64,000 bases of DNA from Leucobacter sp. PH1c (GTDB lineage Bacteria; Actinomycetota; Actinomycetes; Actinomycetales; Microbacteriaceae), in the NCBI RefSeq assembly GCF_000633415.1, contig NZ_AYMV01000022.1, forward strand, positions 1 through 64,000, read 5' to 3'. Positions 26,272 to 34,624 of this stretch are shown in pieces. The translations under genes were made by a program, and so were the position numbers. The notes below the pieces were generated by a model, which saw nothing but the letters and a program-made list of their open reading frames with translations, made no database searches and was not told where the DNA came from. The first letter of the stretch is position 1. Every line of letters begins with the position of its first letter.

Positions 26272-26967
26272 ATGTCCTTTGCATCCGCGGCAGGGTCCTC
26301 CGCCGCAGCCGACACGTGGGTCGTGATCCCCCTCTACAACGAGGCGACCGTGATCGGCGAAGTCGTCCACGGCCTCCTGGAGCAGTTCTCCCAGGTGGTC
26401 TGCATCGACGACGGATCGCGCGACGGCTCCGGGGCGATCGCCCGCGCCGCGGGGGCGCACGTCGTGACCCACCCGATCAACCTCGGCCAGGGCGCCGCCC
26501 TGCAGACGGGCTTCGAGTACGCGCTCGAGCGCGGCGCCGAGTTCGTCGTCACCTTCGACGCCGACGGGCAGCACCGCGTCGAGGATGCGGTGGCCATGCT
26601 CGCCCGCGCCCGCGAGGAGCAGCTGGCGATCGTCTTCGGTTCCCGCTTCCTGGACGACCGCACGAAGCCGGGCATCCTGAAGAAGATCGTGCTGAAGACC
26701 GCCGTCGCCGTGACGAACCTCACCACGCGGACGCGGCTCACGGACGCGCACAACGGTCTCCGCGTGATCCGGGCGGACGCGCTCCGCTCGATCAAACTGC
26801 GCCAGGATCGCATGGCCCACGGCACCGAGATCGTCGTGCAGCTGGGCCGCACCGGCCTGCCCTACGCCGAGCACCCCGTCGAGGTGATCTACTCGGAGTA
26901 CTCGAAGGCGAAGGGGCAGTCGCTCCTCAACTCCGTGAACATCCTCGTGGACCTGATCATCCGGTAG
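26272..26967 (+). CDS. DPM1/GtrB-like polyprenyl-phosphate glycosyltransferase (GT2)
   Basis: This 231-aa enzyme should make a polyprenyl-phosphate sugar at the inner face of the membrane. It has TWVVIPLYNEATVIGEVV, CIDDGSRDGSG, INLGQGAALQTGFEYAL and FDADGQH (the DxD of GT2), then DAHNGLRVIRADAL and RMAHGTEIVVQL, all typical of the DPM1/GtrB subgroup. There is no C-terminal membrane pair in this protein; the next gene supplies a small membrane partner. Start ATG 26272 fits a leaderless transcript. Confidence 0.87.
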   Translation: MSFASAAGSSAAADTWVVIPLYNEATVIGEVVHGLLEQFSQVVCIDDGSRDGSGAIARAAGAHVVTHPINLGQGAALQTGFEYALERGAEFVVTFDADGQHRVEDAVAMLARAREEQLAIVFGSRFLDDRTKPGILKKIVLKTAVAVTNLTTRTRLTDAHNGLRVIRADALRSIKLRQDRMAHGTEIVVQLGRTGLPYAEHPVEVIYSEYSKAKGQSLLNSVNILVDLIIR

Positions 26968-26980
26968 GGAACTCCGACTC

Positions 26981-27367
26981 ATGACGCTCTTCCAGCTCCT
27001 CCTCATCGCCGCGGTGATCACGGCCGCGACGCTCGCGGTCCGTTTCCTGCCCGGTGAGCGCTCGCTCGCCCTCAAGCGCATCTTCGCGATCCTCTTCGTG
27101 GCCGCCGCGGTCTTCGCGATCGTGTTCCCCGGTGCCCTCACGACGATCGCGAACTTCTTCGGGATCGGGCGCGGCACCGACCTGCTGCTCTACCTCTTCA
27201 TCGTCGCGATGCTCATCTTCGCCACCGCCACCGTGCGCGCGAAGGCCCGGAGCGACGCCCGCGTCACCGATCTCGCCCGCGCGGTCGCCCTCATGGAGGC
27301 GCGGCTCACGGAGCCGAACCCCGCCGCGCCGCATGATTCCGACTCCGAGGAGACCCCCGCACCGTGA
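26981..27367 (+). CDS. DUF2304 membrane protein
   Basis: This 128-aa protein has three hydrophobic segments (about 4-20, 33-53, 66-85) and a charged cytosolic tail containing RVTDLARAVALMEARL, as in DUF2304 (PF10066). Members are commonly encoded directly after DPM1-like transferases, as here with a 13-nt gap, and are thought to anchor or assist them. Its stop overlaps the next start by 4 nt. Confidence 0.82.
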   Translation: MTLFQLLLIAAVITAATLAVRFLPGERSLALKRIFAILFVAAAVFAIVFPGALTTIANFFGIGRGTDLLLYLFIVAMLIFATATVRAKARSDARVTDLARAVALMEARLTEPNPAAPHDSDSEETPAP

Positions 27368-29343
27368 TGGCCTGGCTCGCGTTCTCCGCCCCCGTGCTCG
27401 CCGCGATCGCGATCGTCGCGGTACTGGGGCTCCCCGCGGCCCTCGCCCTCCGGCTCCGCGGGCTCGCGCTCCCGCTCGTCGCGATCCCCGCGAGCTTCGC
27501 GGTGCTCGCGGTCGCGAGCCTCGCCGGGCCCGTGCTCGGGCTCTCCTGGTCGATCCTCCTCGCGGGGGCCGTCGCCCTCGCACTCGCCCTCGTGCTGCTC
27601 GCGCTGCGCCGCTGGCTCGGGGCGCCCCGCGCGGTCGCGGCCGCGCGCCACGGCGGGCTCTGGCTGCCCCTCGGCGCCGCAGCCGCCGGCGGGCTCGTTA
27701 TCGCGATCGCCCTGGCGGCAGCGCTCGGATCCCCGCAGGCCATCTCGCAGACCTTCGACGCGAACTTCCACCTGAACGCCGTGCGCTACATCCTCGACAC
27801 GGGATCCGCATCGCCGCTCACCGTCGAGCTCACCACCCCCGGAGCCCCGGTGTTCTACCCGACGCTGTGGCACGGCTTCGTCGCGCTCGTCGTGCAGCTG
27901 AGCGGTGCCTCGATCCCCGCGGCCACGAACGCCGTGCTCTTCACGGTCTCCGCCGTGATCTGGCCGGTGGGCGCCGTCGCGCTCGGCCGCGCCGTCGCCG
28001 GCCCGAGCACGCACGTCACCCTCATCTCGGGCGCGCTCAGCGCGGCGTTCCCCACGTTCCCGCTCTTCCTCGCGGGCTACGGCGTGATCTACCCGAACAT
28101 CCTGTCCCTCGCGCTGTTCCCCTTCCTCATGGTCGCGGTGCTCCAGGTGCTCAACCTCGGCCCGGCGCGGCGGGCGACGCCGCTCTCGGCGGGGACGCGC
28201 TGGCTCCTCCTCCTCGGGGCGCTCGGCGCCTCGGTGCTCGCGCACCCGAACGCCCTGCACACGCTCCTCGCGTGGGCCGCGCTCCCCATTCTCTTCGTCG
28301 TGTTCCGCGCGCTGCGCGGTGGGCCCGTGCCGAGCGTCTCCGGCGCGCTCGGCGCATCCCCGATCCCGCTCGCGCTGCGGCGCACCGGGGCGGTCGTGGG
28401 CGCCGCTGCGCTCGTCGCGGTGATCGCGGGGGCCTGGTACTTCGGGCGCAGCACCGACAATTCGTGGGAGGGATTCTACGGCCCGCGCAGCGCCGCGCTC
28501 GAGCTGATCGGCGGCACCCCGCACCTGCCGGGCCACGCGTGGCCCGTCGCCCTGCTCGTCCTCATCGGCGTGGTGCTGGCCTGGCGGCACCGTTCGCTCC
28601 GCTGGGTGATCGGCGCGGCTGCCTCGCTCGCATTCCTCTACTGGGTGGCCGACGGCTTCCCCACCACCGACTGGCGCACACTGCTCGTCGGCCCGTGGTA
28701 CAACGATCCCCGGCGACTCGCCGCGCTCGTGCCGTTCGGGGCGCTCCCGCTCGCGGTGCTCGGCGCCTCGGCGCTCTGGGCGATGCTCCGCCCCGGCCTC
28801 CGCCGCTTCGCCCGCGCGCTCTCCCGCCGCCCGCGCCGCTTCGGCCGCGGCCTCGCGGCGCTCGCACTCCTCCTCCTCATCGCCGCCGGACAGTCCGGCG
28901 CCGAAGCAGCGTTCCAGATCGTGCGCTCGAGCTACGATCCGCAGCAGGCGACCCTCCTCGACCCCGACGAGCGTAAGCTGCTCGACCGGCTCGCCGACGA
29001 GGTGCCCGCGGGCGAGGTCATCGCGAACAACCCGCTCAACGGGAGCTCGCTGAGCTACGCCATCGCCGACCGAGCGGTGCTGTTCCCGCACGGGAGCGGC
29101 GCCTACGACCCGCGCGCGTACACCCTGGTCGACTCGCTCGTCCCGGCGCCGGGCGAGGCCTGCGCGGTCGCAACGGAGCTCGGCGTGCACTACGTGCTCG
29201 ACTTCGGCACCGACTACATCTTCGAGGACGCCGGGAAGCGGGGCATCCCCTTCAAGCGCATGCGGCACTTGGAGCGCTCCCCGATCCTGACGGAGATCGA
29301 TCACCAGGGCGACGCCGTGCTCTACCAGATCACCGGGTGCTGA
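27364..29343 (+). CDS. DUF6541-like polytopic membrane protein, probable lipid-dependent glycosyltransferase
   Basis: This 659-aa protein has about a dozen hydrophobic helices and a soluble C-terminal domain of ~170 residues. FDANFHLNAVRYILDTGSASP, after the third or fourth helix, is a periplasmic-loop acidic motif like those of GT-C transferases that use polyprenyl-phosphate sugars. The placement after the DPM1-like and DUF2304 genes fits a module that makes a lipid-P-sugar and adds it outside the membrane. GTG 27364 overlaps the previous stop (GTGA); ATG 27367 is equally possible, with GAGGAG upstream. The function is inferred from topology and neighbours. Confidence 0.7.
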   Translation: MMAWLAFSAPVLAAIAIVAVLGLPAALALRLRGLALPLVAIPASFAVLAVASLAGPVLGLSWSILLAGAVALALALVLLALRRWLGAPRAVAAARHGGLWLPLGAAAAGGLVIAIALAAALGSPQAISQTFDANFHLNAVRYILDTGSASPLTVELTTPGAPVFYPTLWHGFVALVVQLSGASIPAATNAVLFTVSAVIWPVGAVALGRAVAGPSTHVTLISGALSAAFPTFPLFLAGYGVIYPNILSLALFPFLMVAVLQVLNLGPARRATPLSAGTRWLLLLGALGASVLAHPNALHTLLAWAALPILFVVFRALRGGPVPSVSGALGASPIPLALRRTGAVVGAAALVAVIAGAWYFGRSTDNSWEGFYGPRSAALELIGGTPHLPGHAWPVALLVLIGVVLAWRHRSLRWVIGAAASLAFLYWVADGFPTTDWRTLLVGPWYNDPRRLAALVPFGALPLAVLGASALWAMLRPGLRRFARALSRRPRRFGRGLAALALLLLIAAGQSGAEAAFQIVRSSYDPQQATLLDPDERKLLDRLADEVPAGEVIANNPLNGSSLSYAIADRAVLFPHGSGAYDPRAYTLVDSLVPAPGEACAVATELGVHYVLDFGTDYIFEDAGKRGIPFKRMRHLERSPILTEIDHQGDAVLYQITGC

Positions 29344-29379
29344 GCGGCTGCCTCCCACTGACGGGTACCGCCGAGCGGA

Positions 29380-29385
29380 TACCAT
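29380..29385 (+). promoter_or_regulatory. -10 box TACCAT
   Basis: Would start transcription near 29392, leaving a ~25-nt leader with GAGGAG before ATG 29417. This argues against the earlier ATG at 29387. Confidence 0.42.
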
Positions 29386-29416
29386 CATGAATCATGCCAT
29401 CGACTCGAGGAGCAGA

Positions 29417-30145
29417 ATGAGCGCATCGATCAGCCCGCAGGCCTTCATCGGCGAGGGCGTCGTCCTGGGCGACGACGTCAGCATCGGCCCGGGCGCAGTG
29501 ATCCTCGGACCGTGCGTGATCGAGGATGGCGTGTGGATCGGGCCCGGCGCCCAGATCGGCGCGCCCCCCGAGATGTCGAGTCTGCGGCAGAACGCGGCGT
29601 GGGCGGGCGACCTCGAGCACGCCGGCGTCCGCATCGGTGCCGGCGCGGTGATCCGCGAGGGCGCCGTGATCCACCAGGGCACCTACCGCGAGACCACGGT
29701 GGGTGCGCGCAGCTGGGTGCTGAACCGCGCCTATCTCGCGCACGATGTGCTCCTCGGCGCCGACGCGACGGTGTCGGCCGGAGTCTCCATCGGCGGGCAC
29801 TGCGTGATCGGCGATCGCGTGAACATCGGCATGAACGCCGTGGTGCACCAACGCAGGGTGATCGCTCCCGGCGCCATGATCGGCATGGGCACTCCCGTCA
29901 CGCGCGACGTGCCCCCGTTCGCGAAGGTCTACGGCACCCCGCCGCGCCTCGCTGGCGTCAACGCAGTTGGCGTCGAGCGCGCGGGCCACGCTCGCGCACT
30001 CGCAGACGTGCTTGCGGCACACTACGAGACGGGCGAGATGCTCATCGGCACGGACGAGGTTCCGGAAAACCTGAGCACCCTGCGTGAAGCAATCCACTGG
30101 TGGCGAGCACACGGCGAACTCAAGCCGGTCAGCGCACGCGCTTAG
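29417..30145 (+). CDS. Hexapeptide-repeat acyltransferase (LpxA/WbbJ-like)
   Basis: This 242-aa left-handed beta-helix protein has many [IVL]GxxxxI hexads (FIGEGVVLGDDVSIGPGAVILG, IGGHCVIGDRVNIGMNAVVHQ) and closes with VTRDVPPFAKVYGTPPRL, like LpxA-type and sugar O/N-acyltransferases. It should acetylate or acylate a sugar nucleotide or glycan, presumably the amino sugar from the DegT enzyme. ATG 29417 has GAGGAG five bases upstream. It marks the left edge of the lower-GC teichoic-acid block. Confidence 0.82.
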   Translation: MSASISPQAFIGEGVVLGDDVSIGPGAVILGPCVIEDGVWIGPGAQIGAPPEMSSLRQNAAWAGDLEHAGVRIGAGAVIREGAVIHQGTYRETTVGARSWVLNRAYLAHDVLLGADATVSAGVSIGGHCVIGDRVNIGMNAVVHQRRVIAPGAMIGMGTPVTRDVPPFAKVYGTPPRLAGVNAVGVERAGHARALADVLAAHYETGEMLIGTDEVPENLSTLREAIHWWRAHGELKPVSARA

Positions 30146-30182
30146 CGCATCCACTGCGGGATCCCGCCCACAGAAACCTTGG

Positions 30183-30188
30183 TATCAT
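30183..30188 (+). promoter_or_regulatory. Candidate -10 box TATCAT
   Basis: Would give a leader of ~60 nt before GTG 30257. A perfect 12-nt palindrome GCGGGATCCCGC just upstream (30156-30167) could be a short terminator of the preceding gene. Confidence 0.35.
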
Positions 30189-30256
30189 CTGTGTGGCTCA
30201 CATTTGCAGGTTCTCTTCAGCAAAGTGGCTCTGCACTGCCCGCTTGACGATTTTAG

Positions 30257-32497
30257 GTGAGTACGATCAGCCCCAAGGTGACTGTCATCATCCCGGTGTA
30301 CAACGCGAAGCCGTACCTCCAACGGTGCCTCGATTCCGTGCTGAAACAGACACACCAGAACATTGAAGTGCTCGCGGTCAACGACGGTTCGCGTGACGGG
30401 AGCAGGCGAATCCTCGAGCGCAACGCGATCGCCGACAGCAGGCTCCGCATCATTGATCAACCGAACCAGGGCCAAGGGGTCGCCCGCAATCGGGCATTGG
30501 ACGAGGCGACAGGAGAGTACGTTCTCTTCGTCGACGCAGACGACTGGATCGAACCTCTCACGCTTGAGCTTTGCCTTGCTCGTGCAGAGCGAGATCGCTC
30601 GGATTTCGTGCATTTCGATTGGAAGCTCGCGAGTCGCATTCCGCACCGGCCCAAGGCCTTCAACTACTTCAATATCCGGAACATTTGGAAACGAGATGTC
30701 CTCGACGGGGACGAGTGCGATGAGCTCATGGATACCGTGAGCTTCTTCACCGTCACAAGCCTGTACCGGAGAGACTTCCTGGACCGTCATAGCATCCGTT
30801 ACGGAGAGGGCTATGTCTACGAGGACATTCCCTTCTATGCACTCGCGGCAAATTTTGCGACTCGAGTCTCGCTCGTACATTCGCCGCTCTACATCATCCA
30901 ACCGAACATGAGCTCAACCACGCAGACCGCGGTCGATACCGACCGTCATGCAGTTGGGCACCTCGCTGCCACGAATGCAACACTCGAGCGGTTGGTACCA
31001 CGCACCGACGCAACTCTGACCTATTTCTTCAAGTATTCGCTGCAGAAGTTCATGGAGTATTACTCGCGCCGAGTACCGGAGCAATACCGAGAGGCGTACG
31101 CCCGAGGATTCGTCGATGCCTTCAGCACCGTAGAGCTTGTGCTCGATCCGAGCATTCCCGTGAATCGATATGCGAAGCTCTTCGTCCGAACGCAGGCTTT
31201 CCCGCGCCGGCGCTACGGCTTCTTCCAGTCAGTCATCTCCACCTGGCTCAGCGGCGTACTGCCGCTGAAACAGCGCGTCAACCGCAGGAAGTCCGCCGCC
31301 CGCGAGCGAGCGAAGAAACGGCTTCGCGCCCAGAACCGCCGCGTGGCCGCACGGGCGCGGCGAAAGGAAGCCTCCCAGCCGCTCGCTCCCGCCGGGGAAG
31401 GCATGCTCCAACTCGATGGGGCGATCGTTTTCTTGGGGTTCGACCATCGGTTCACCGGCAATTCCCGGTATCTGTTCGAGCAGATGCTCGCGGATTCCCG
31501 TTTCACGGACCACCCGCTCCTCTTCATCACCGACGACGAACGGGTCGCGGATGAGCATCGTATTGACCCTGAGGACCGCACGACCCTGCACCGCGCCCTC
31601 GCATCGGCCGCGATTGTGATCGCCGAGTCTTGGGTTCCGTTGCACTACCGCAAGGCCCCCGGGGCGATCTGGCTCCAGCTCTGGCACGGGACCCCGCTCA
31701 AGCGCGTACTATTCGATAGCAATGAAACCTCGATCATCCAGGCGAAGAACGACCACAAGGTCATGAAGCACCGGGACATTCAGAAGTGGGATTTCCTACT
31801 TTCCGACAGTCCCTTTGCCACCACGAAGTTTGCCTCGGCCTTTCTGTTTCCGCCGGACCGAATCGTGCAAGGTGGATACCCTCGCGTTCGCTATCTTCTT
31901 GAGAACCGCAACAACGCAGCGCTTCGCGCGGCGATCAAACAACAGATCGGTGTCCCCGAAGACAAGAAGGTGGTGCTGTACGCTCCGACCTGGCGCGACT
32001 ACAACTATGCGAGACCTGCGGACGAGCACGATCTCGCCTACGCACTGCCTGCGCGAGAGTTCCTCGCAGAGATGGGCGATGACTACGTTCTGGTCTTTCA
32101 CGACCACAACTACATGACGCAGGGGGAGCAGGACAGCAGCCACACAGTCATCGACGCCAGCGGACATGAGATCCAAGAGCTCCTCCTCGTCGCGGACAGC
32201 GTGGTGTCGGACTACTCGTCGATCGTCTTCGACTGCTTCGCGGCTGAAAAACCCGTTGCGCTCTACTGCACGGACGAGGCGCAGTTCGAAGCCGCCCGAG
32301 GGGTCTACCCAGACTTCTGGGCGGCAGTCGCCCCGTTGGTCGCCGCTTCTGTGTCTGCGGCAGCGTCGGTGTTGAAGGATCCCCCGGAAACAGGAACGGG
32401 CCAAGCCCTCATCAAGAGCACCGCTTACTCTCCCGATGTCGACCTCCTGACGTTCATCGAAGAGCTCGACCTGCATCATCTGCACCGGAACTGGTAG
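30257..32497 (+). CDS. GT2 glycosyltransferase fused to CDP-glycerol glycerophosphotransferase domain
   Basis: This 746-aa cytoplasmic protein has two catalytic parts. Residues ~1-240 are a GT2 (VTVIIPVYNAKPYLQRCLDSVL, VNDGSRDGS, FVDADDW as the DxD). After a basic stretch (RRKSAARERAKKRLRAQNRR, about 345-375) residues ~385-740 are a TagF/TagB-like PF04464 domain, with LWHGTPLKR (catalytic H477) and VSDYSSIVFD near 650. It should add a sugar and a glycerol- or other polyol-phosphate to the wall polymer. GTG 30257 has only a weak AGG site. Its base composition is less GC-rich than genes to the left. Confidence 0.83.
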   Translation: MSTISPKVTVIIPVYNAKPYLQRCLDSVLKQTHQNIEVLAVNDGSRDGSRRILERNAIADSRLRIIDQPNQGQGVARNRALDEATGEYVLFVDADDWIEPLTLELCLARAERDRSDFVHFDWKLASRIPHRPKAFNYFNIRNIWKRDVLDGDECDELMDTVSFFTVTSLYRRDFLDRHSIRYGEGYVYEDIPFYALAANFATRVSLVHSPLYIIQPNMSSTTQTAVDTDRHAVGHLAATNATLERLVPRTDATLTYFFKYSLQKFMEYYSRRVPEQYREAYARGFVDAFSTVELVLDPSIPVNRYAKLFVRTQAFPRRRYGFFQSVISTWLSGVLPLKQRVNRRKSAARERAKKRLRAQNRRVAARARRKEASQPLAPAGEGMLQLDGAIVFLGFDHRFTGNSRYLFEQMLADSRFTDHPLLFITDDERVADEHRIDPEDRTTLHRALASAAIVIAESWVPLHYRKAPGAIWLQLWHGTPLKRVLFDSNETSIIQAKNDHKVMKHRDIQKWDFLLSDSPFATTKFASAFLFPPDRIVQGGYPRVRYLLENRNNAALRAAIKQQIGVPEDKKVVLYAPTWRDYNYARPADEHDLAYALPAREFLAEMGDDYVLVFHDHNYMTQGEQDSSHTVIDASGHEIQELLLVADSVVSDYSSIVFDCFAAEKPVALYCTDEAQFEAARGVYPDFWAAVAPLVAASVSAAASVLKDPPETGTGQALIKSTAYSPDVDLLTFIEELDLHHLHRNW

Positions 32498-32594
32498 CGC
32501 TGCGCGAACGCCCATTCCCTGTCTCGGGATCAGGATGGCAAGCCCCCTCGCTCGGGCCGATTAGCGAAGACATCTCCCCGCCAGGTATACCCAC

Positions 32595-32600
32595 TAGACT
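32595..32600 (+). promoter_or_regulatory. -10 box TAGACT, leaderless promoter
   Basis: TAGACT is 8 nt before GTG 32609 and there is no ribosome site, so the TagGH operon mRNA probably starts at the GTG. Confidence 0.52.
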
Positions 32601-32608
32601 CCTCTGTC

Positions 32609-33475
32609 GTGGCATATGTAGCAGCGCTTTCCGACCCGGAGTTTGACACTCCGGGGAAGAGCAAGGGCCTCATCGATGTATTTCGACACCGGTACCTGCT
32701 CTCTCTCCTGCTGAAGAAGGGCATCACCACCCGGTACTACGGGTCTGTCCTCGGCTGGGTTTGGTCTTACGTTCGCCCCGCAGCACAGTTCCTCATGTAC
32801 TACCTCGTCATCGGGGTCGTGCTCGGCGCGAACCGCGGCATGGACTTCTTTCCCGTCTACCTGTTCGCCGGCATCATCACTGTCAACCTCTTCAGCGAGG
32901 CACTCCGCAACACGACGAACGCGATCACGGACAACGGCTCACTCGTCAAGAAGATCTACCTCCCGAGAGAGCTCTTCCCCGTCGCCGCAGTCGGTGTTGC
33001 ATTCGTGCATTTTCTCCCGCAGGCCGCGGTGCTGCTCGCCGTGTGCATCTTCCTCGGTTGGACAATCACCTGGATGCAGGTCCTCGCGTTCATCGTCGGC
33101 CTCGTCGTTGTGCTCCTCTTCGCGCTGGGGCTCGGACTGTTCTTCGGAGCGATCAACGTCGCGTACCGCGACGCCCGCAACGTCGTGGACCTGATCCTCA
33201 TGTTCGCCACTTGGGCGTCCCCGGTCCTCTACTCCTGGGAGATGGTGCACAAGCTCATGCCGGACTGGCTGTTCACCCTGTTCATGGTGAACCCCGTCAC
33301 CACCGCGGTCGAACTGTTCCACAACGTATTCTGGCTCCCGCTCGCCCCCCACACTCCGCGCCCCGAGCACCTCCTCATCAACGCAGGGATCGGACTCGTA
33401 CTCGCGCTCATCACGCTGCTCATCGGGCAGTTCACGTTCCGAAAGCTGGAGGGGAACTTTGCCCAGCACCTCTAA
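32609..33475 (+). CDS. Teichoic-acid/polysaccharide ABC exporter permease (TagG/Wzm type)
   Basis: This 288-aa permease has six hydrophobic helices and the ABC-2 polysaccharide-exporter features: RYYGSVLGWVWSYVRPAAQFLMYY near 40, SLVKKIYLPRELFPVA near 115, and NVAYRDARNVVDLILMFATWASPVLYSWEMV near 190. It should move a lipid-linked polymer across the membrane with the ATPase that follows. It overlaps that gene by 17 nt. Closest functional analogues are TagG/TarG and Wzm; no symbol is assigned because the polymer is unproven. Confidence 0.87.
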   Translation: MAYVAALSDPEFDTPGKSKGLIDVFRHRYLLSLLLKKGITTRYYGSVLGWVWSYVRPAAQFLMYYLVIGVVLGANRGMDFFPVYLFAGIITVNLFSEALRNTTNAITDNGSLVKKIYLPRELFPVAAVGVAFVHFLPQAAVLLAVCIFLGWTITWMQVLAFIVGLVVVLLFALGLGLFFGAINVAYRDARNVVDLILMFATWASPVLYSWEMVHKLMPDWLFTLFMVNPVTTAVELFHNVFWLPLAPHTPRPEHLLINAGIGLVLALITLLIGQFTFRKLEGNFAQHL

Positions 33476-34586
33476 CCCCGAGTCCCAGTCGTCGAAGCCG
33501 GCAATCGTACTCCACGACGTCCGAAAGACGTTCACGATCAAACACACGCAGTCGTTCAAAGAGGCTTTCGTCTCAACGCTGCAGCGCAAGGAGCTCAGCT
33601 CCTCATTCAACGCGATTGACGGACTCAGCCTCGAGGTTCCCGAGGGGCAGTCCATCGCGCTGCTCGGCCGCAACGGGTCCGGCAAGTCGACCACGCTGAA
33701 GCTCGTTTCCGGCGTCATGCGTCCCGATGCCGGATGGATCCGCACCCGCGGCCGCATCGCCGGTCTCCTTGAGGTGGGAGCGGGGTTCAATCCCAATCTC
33801 ACCGGTCGTGACAACGTGTATCTCAACGCGGCTATCCTCGGGATGAGTCAGGAAGAGACTGAAGCTCGTTTCGAGGACATCCTCGAGTTCTCCGAGATCG
33901 GCGATTTCATCGATACCGAGGTCAAGCATTACTCCTCGGGGATGTATTCGCGCCTCGGGTTCTCTGTCGCCGTCCATACCGAGCTGGATGTCCTGCTCGT
34001 CGACGAGATCCTTTCCGTCGGCGACGCGGCCTTCCGCGCGAAGTGCGCCGAACGCATGCAGCTCCTGCGCGAACAGGGAAAGACGATGTTCGTCGTCAGC
34101 CACTCCGCGGGGCAGGTGAAGCAGCTGTGCGAGCGTGGCGTGGTGTTACAGCGCGGCAAGATCGTCTTCGATGGCCCCATCGATGAAGCCGTCGCGTTCG
34201 TCGATCCGAAGTCGGGAAAGTTGACTTCGGGCCCCGTCAGCTACACGGTTCGTGGCGGCATTCGCACGATCTACGAACGGAACCGCAGCGGCTACGGTCG
34301 CCCGCTCCACAACGAGGTGAAGATCTCGGAGAATGGCGGGGGATGGTTCCAGCAGTTCGAGAACGGGCTCATCACGTACTCGCAGTCGATGAAGAAGGGG
34401 CAGGGTCTCCTCCAGGGCTCGTTTCTAGAGGAGTACCTGGAACGCGGCGGCGCTATGGGTGAATGGGGATTCATCTCAGGCCAGCCCAAGGGTCGCGTCG
34501 CTGACGGGAACCGGACTCTGGAGTTCCAGCACGGCGTCGCGCGATACGACGCTGCGACCGGAGTCTCATTCACACCTTCCGCATAA
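33459..34586 (+). CDS. Polysaccharide ABC exporter ATPase (TagH/Wzt type) with C-terminal LGFP-like domain
   Basis: This 375-aa ATPase powers the preceding permease. Walker A GRNGSGKST ends at about 77 (K76), EVGAGFNPNLTGRDNVYLNA is the polysaccharide-exporter Q-loop block, signature YSSGMYSRL follows, then Walker B VLLVDEILSVGD. After ~265 come ~100 residues resembling LGFP repeats (PF08310): GGWFQQFENG, GAMGEWGFISGQP, FQHGVARYD. No membrane helix separates them, so the domain is probably cytosolic and may read the polymer, as the Wzt carbohydrate domain does. TTG 33459 is the only sensible start, with GGAGGGG upstream. Confidence 0.83.
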   Translation: MPSTSNPESQSSKPAIVLHDVRKTFTIKHTQSFKEAFVSTLQRKELSSSFNAIDGLSLEVPEGQSIALLGRNGSGKSTTLKLVSGVMRPDAGWIRTRGRIAGLLEVGAGFNPNLTGRDNVYLNAAILGMSQEETEARFEDILEFSEIGDFIDTEVKHYSSGMYSRLGFSVAVHTELDVLLVDEILSVGDAAFRAKCAERMQLLREQGKTMFVVSHSAGQVKQLCERGVVLQRGKIVFDGPIDEAVAFVDPKSGKLTSGPVSYTVRGGIRTIYERNRSGYGRPLHNEVKISENGGGWFQQFENGLITYSQSMKKGQGLLQGSFLEEYLERGGAMGEWGFISGQPKGRVADGNRTLEFQHGVARYDAATGVSFTPSA

Positions 34587-34611
34587 TCAGGCCATTCATC
34601 AGGACACCCAC

Positions 34612-34617
34612 TAGACT
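34612..34617 (+). promoter_or_regulatory. -10 box TAGACT, leaderless promoter
   Basis: The decamer CCCACTAGAC and following CT also occurs before the TagG-type gene at 32.6 kb. Here the box is 7 nt before GTG 34625. Confidence 0.5.
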
Positions 34618-34624
34618 TCCTGGA

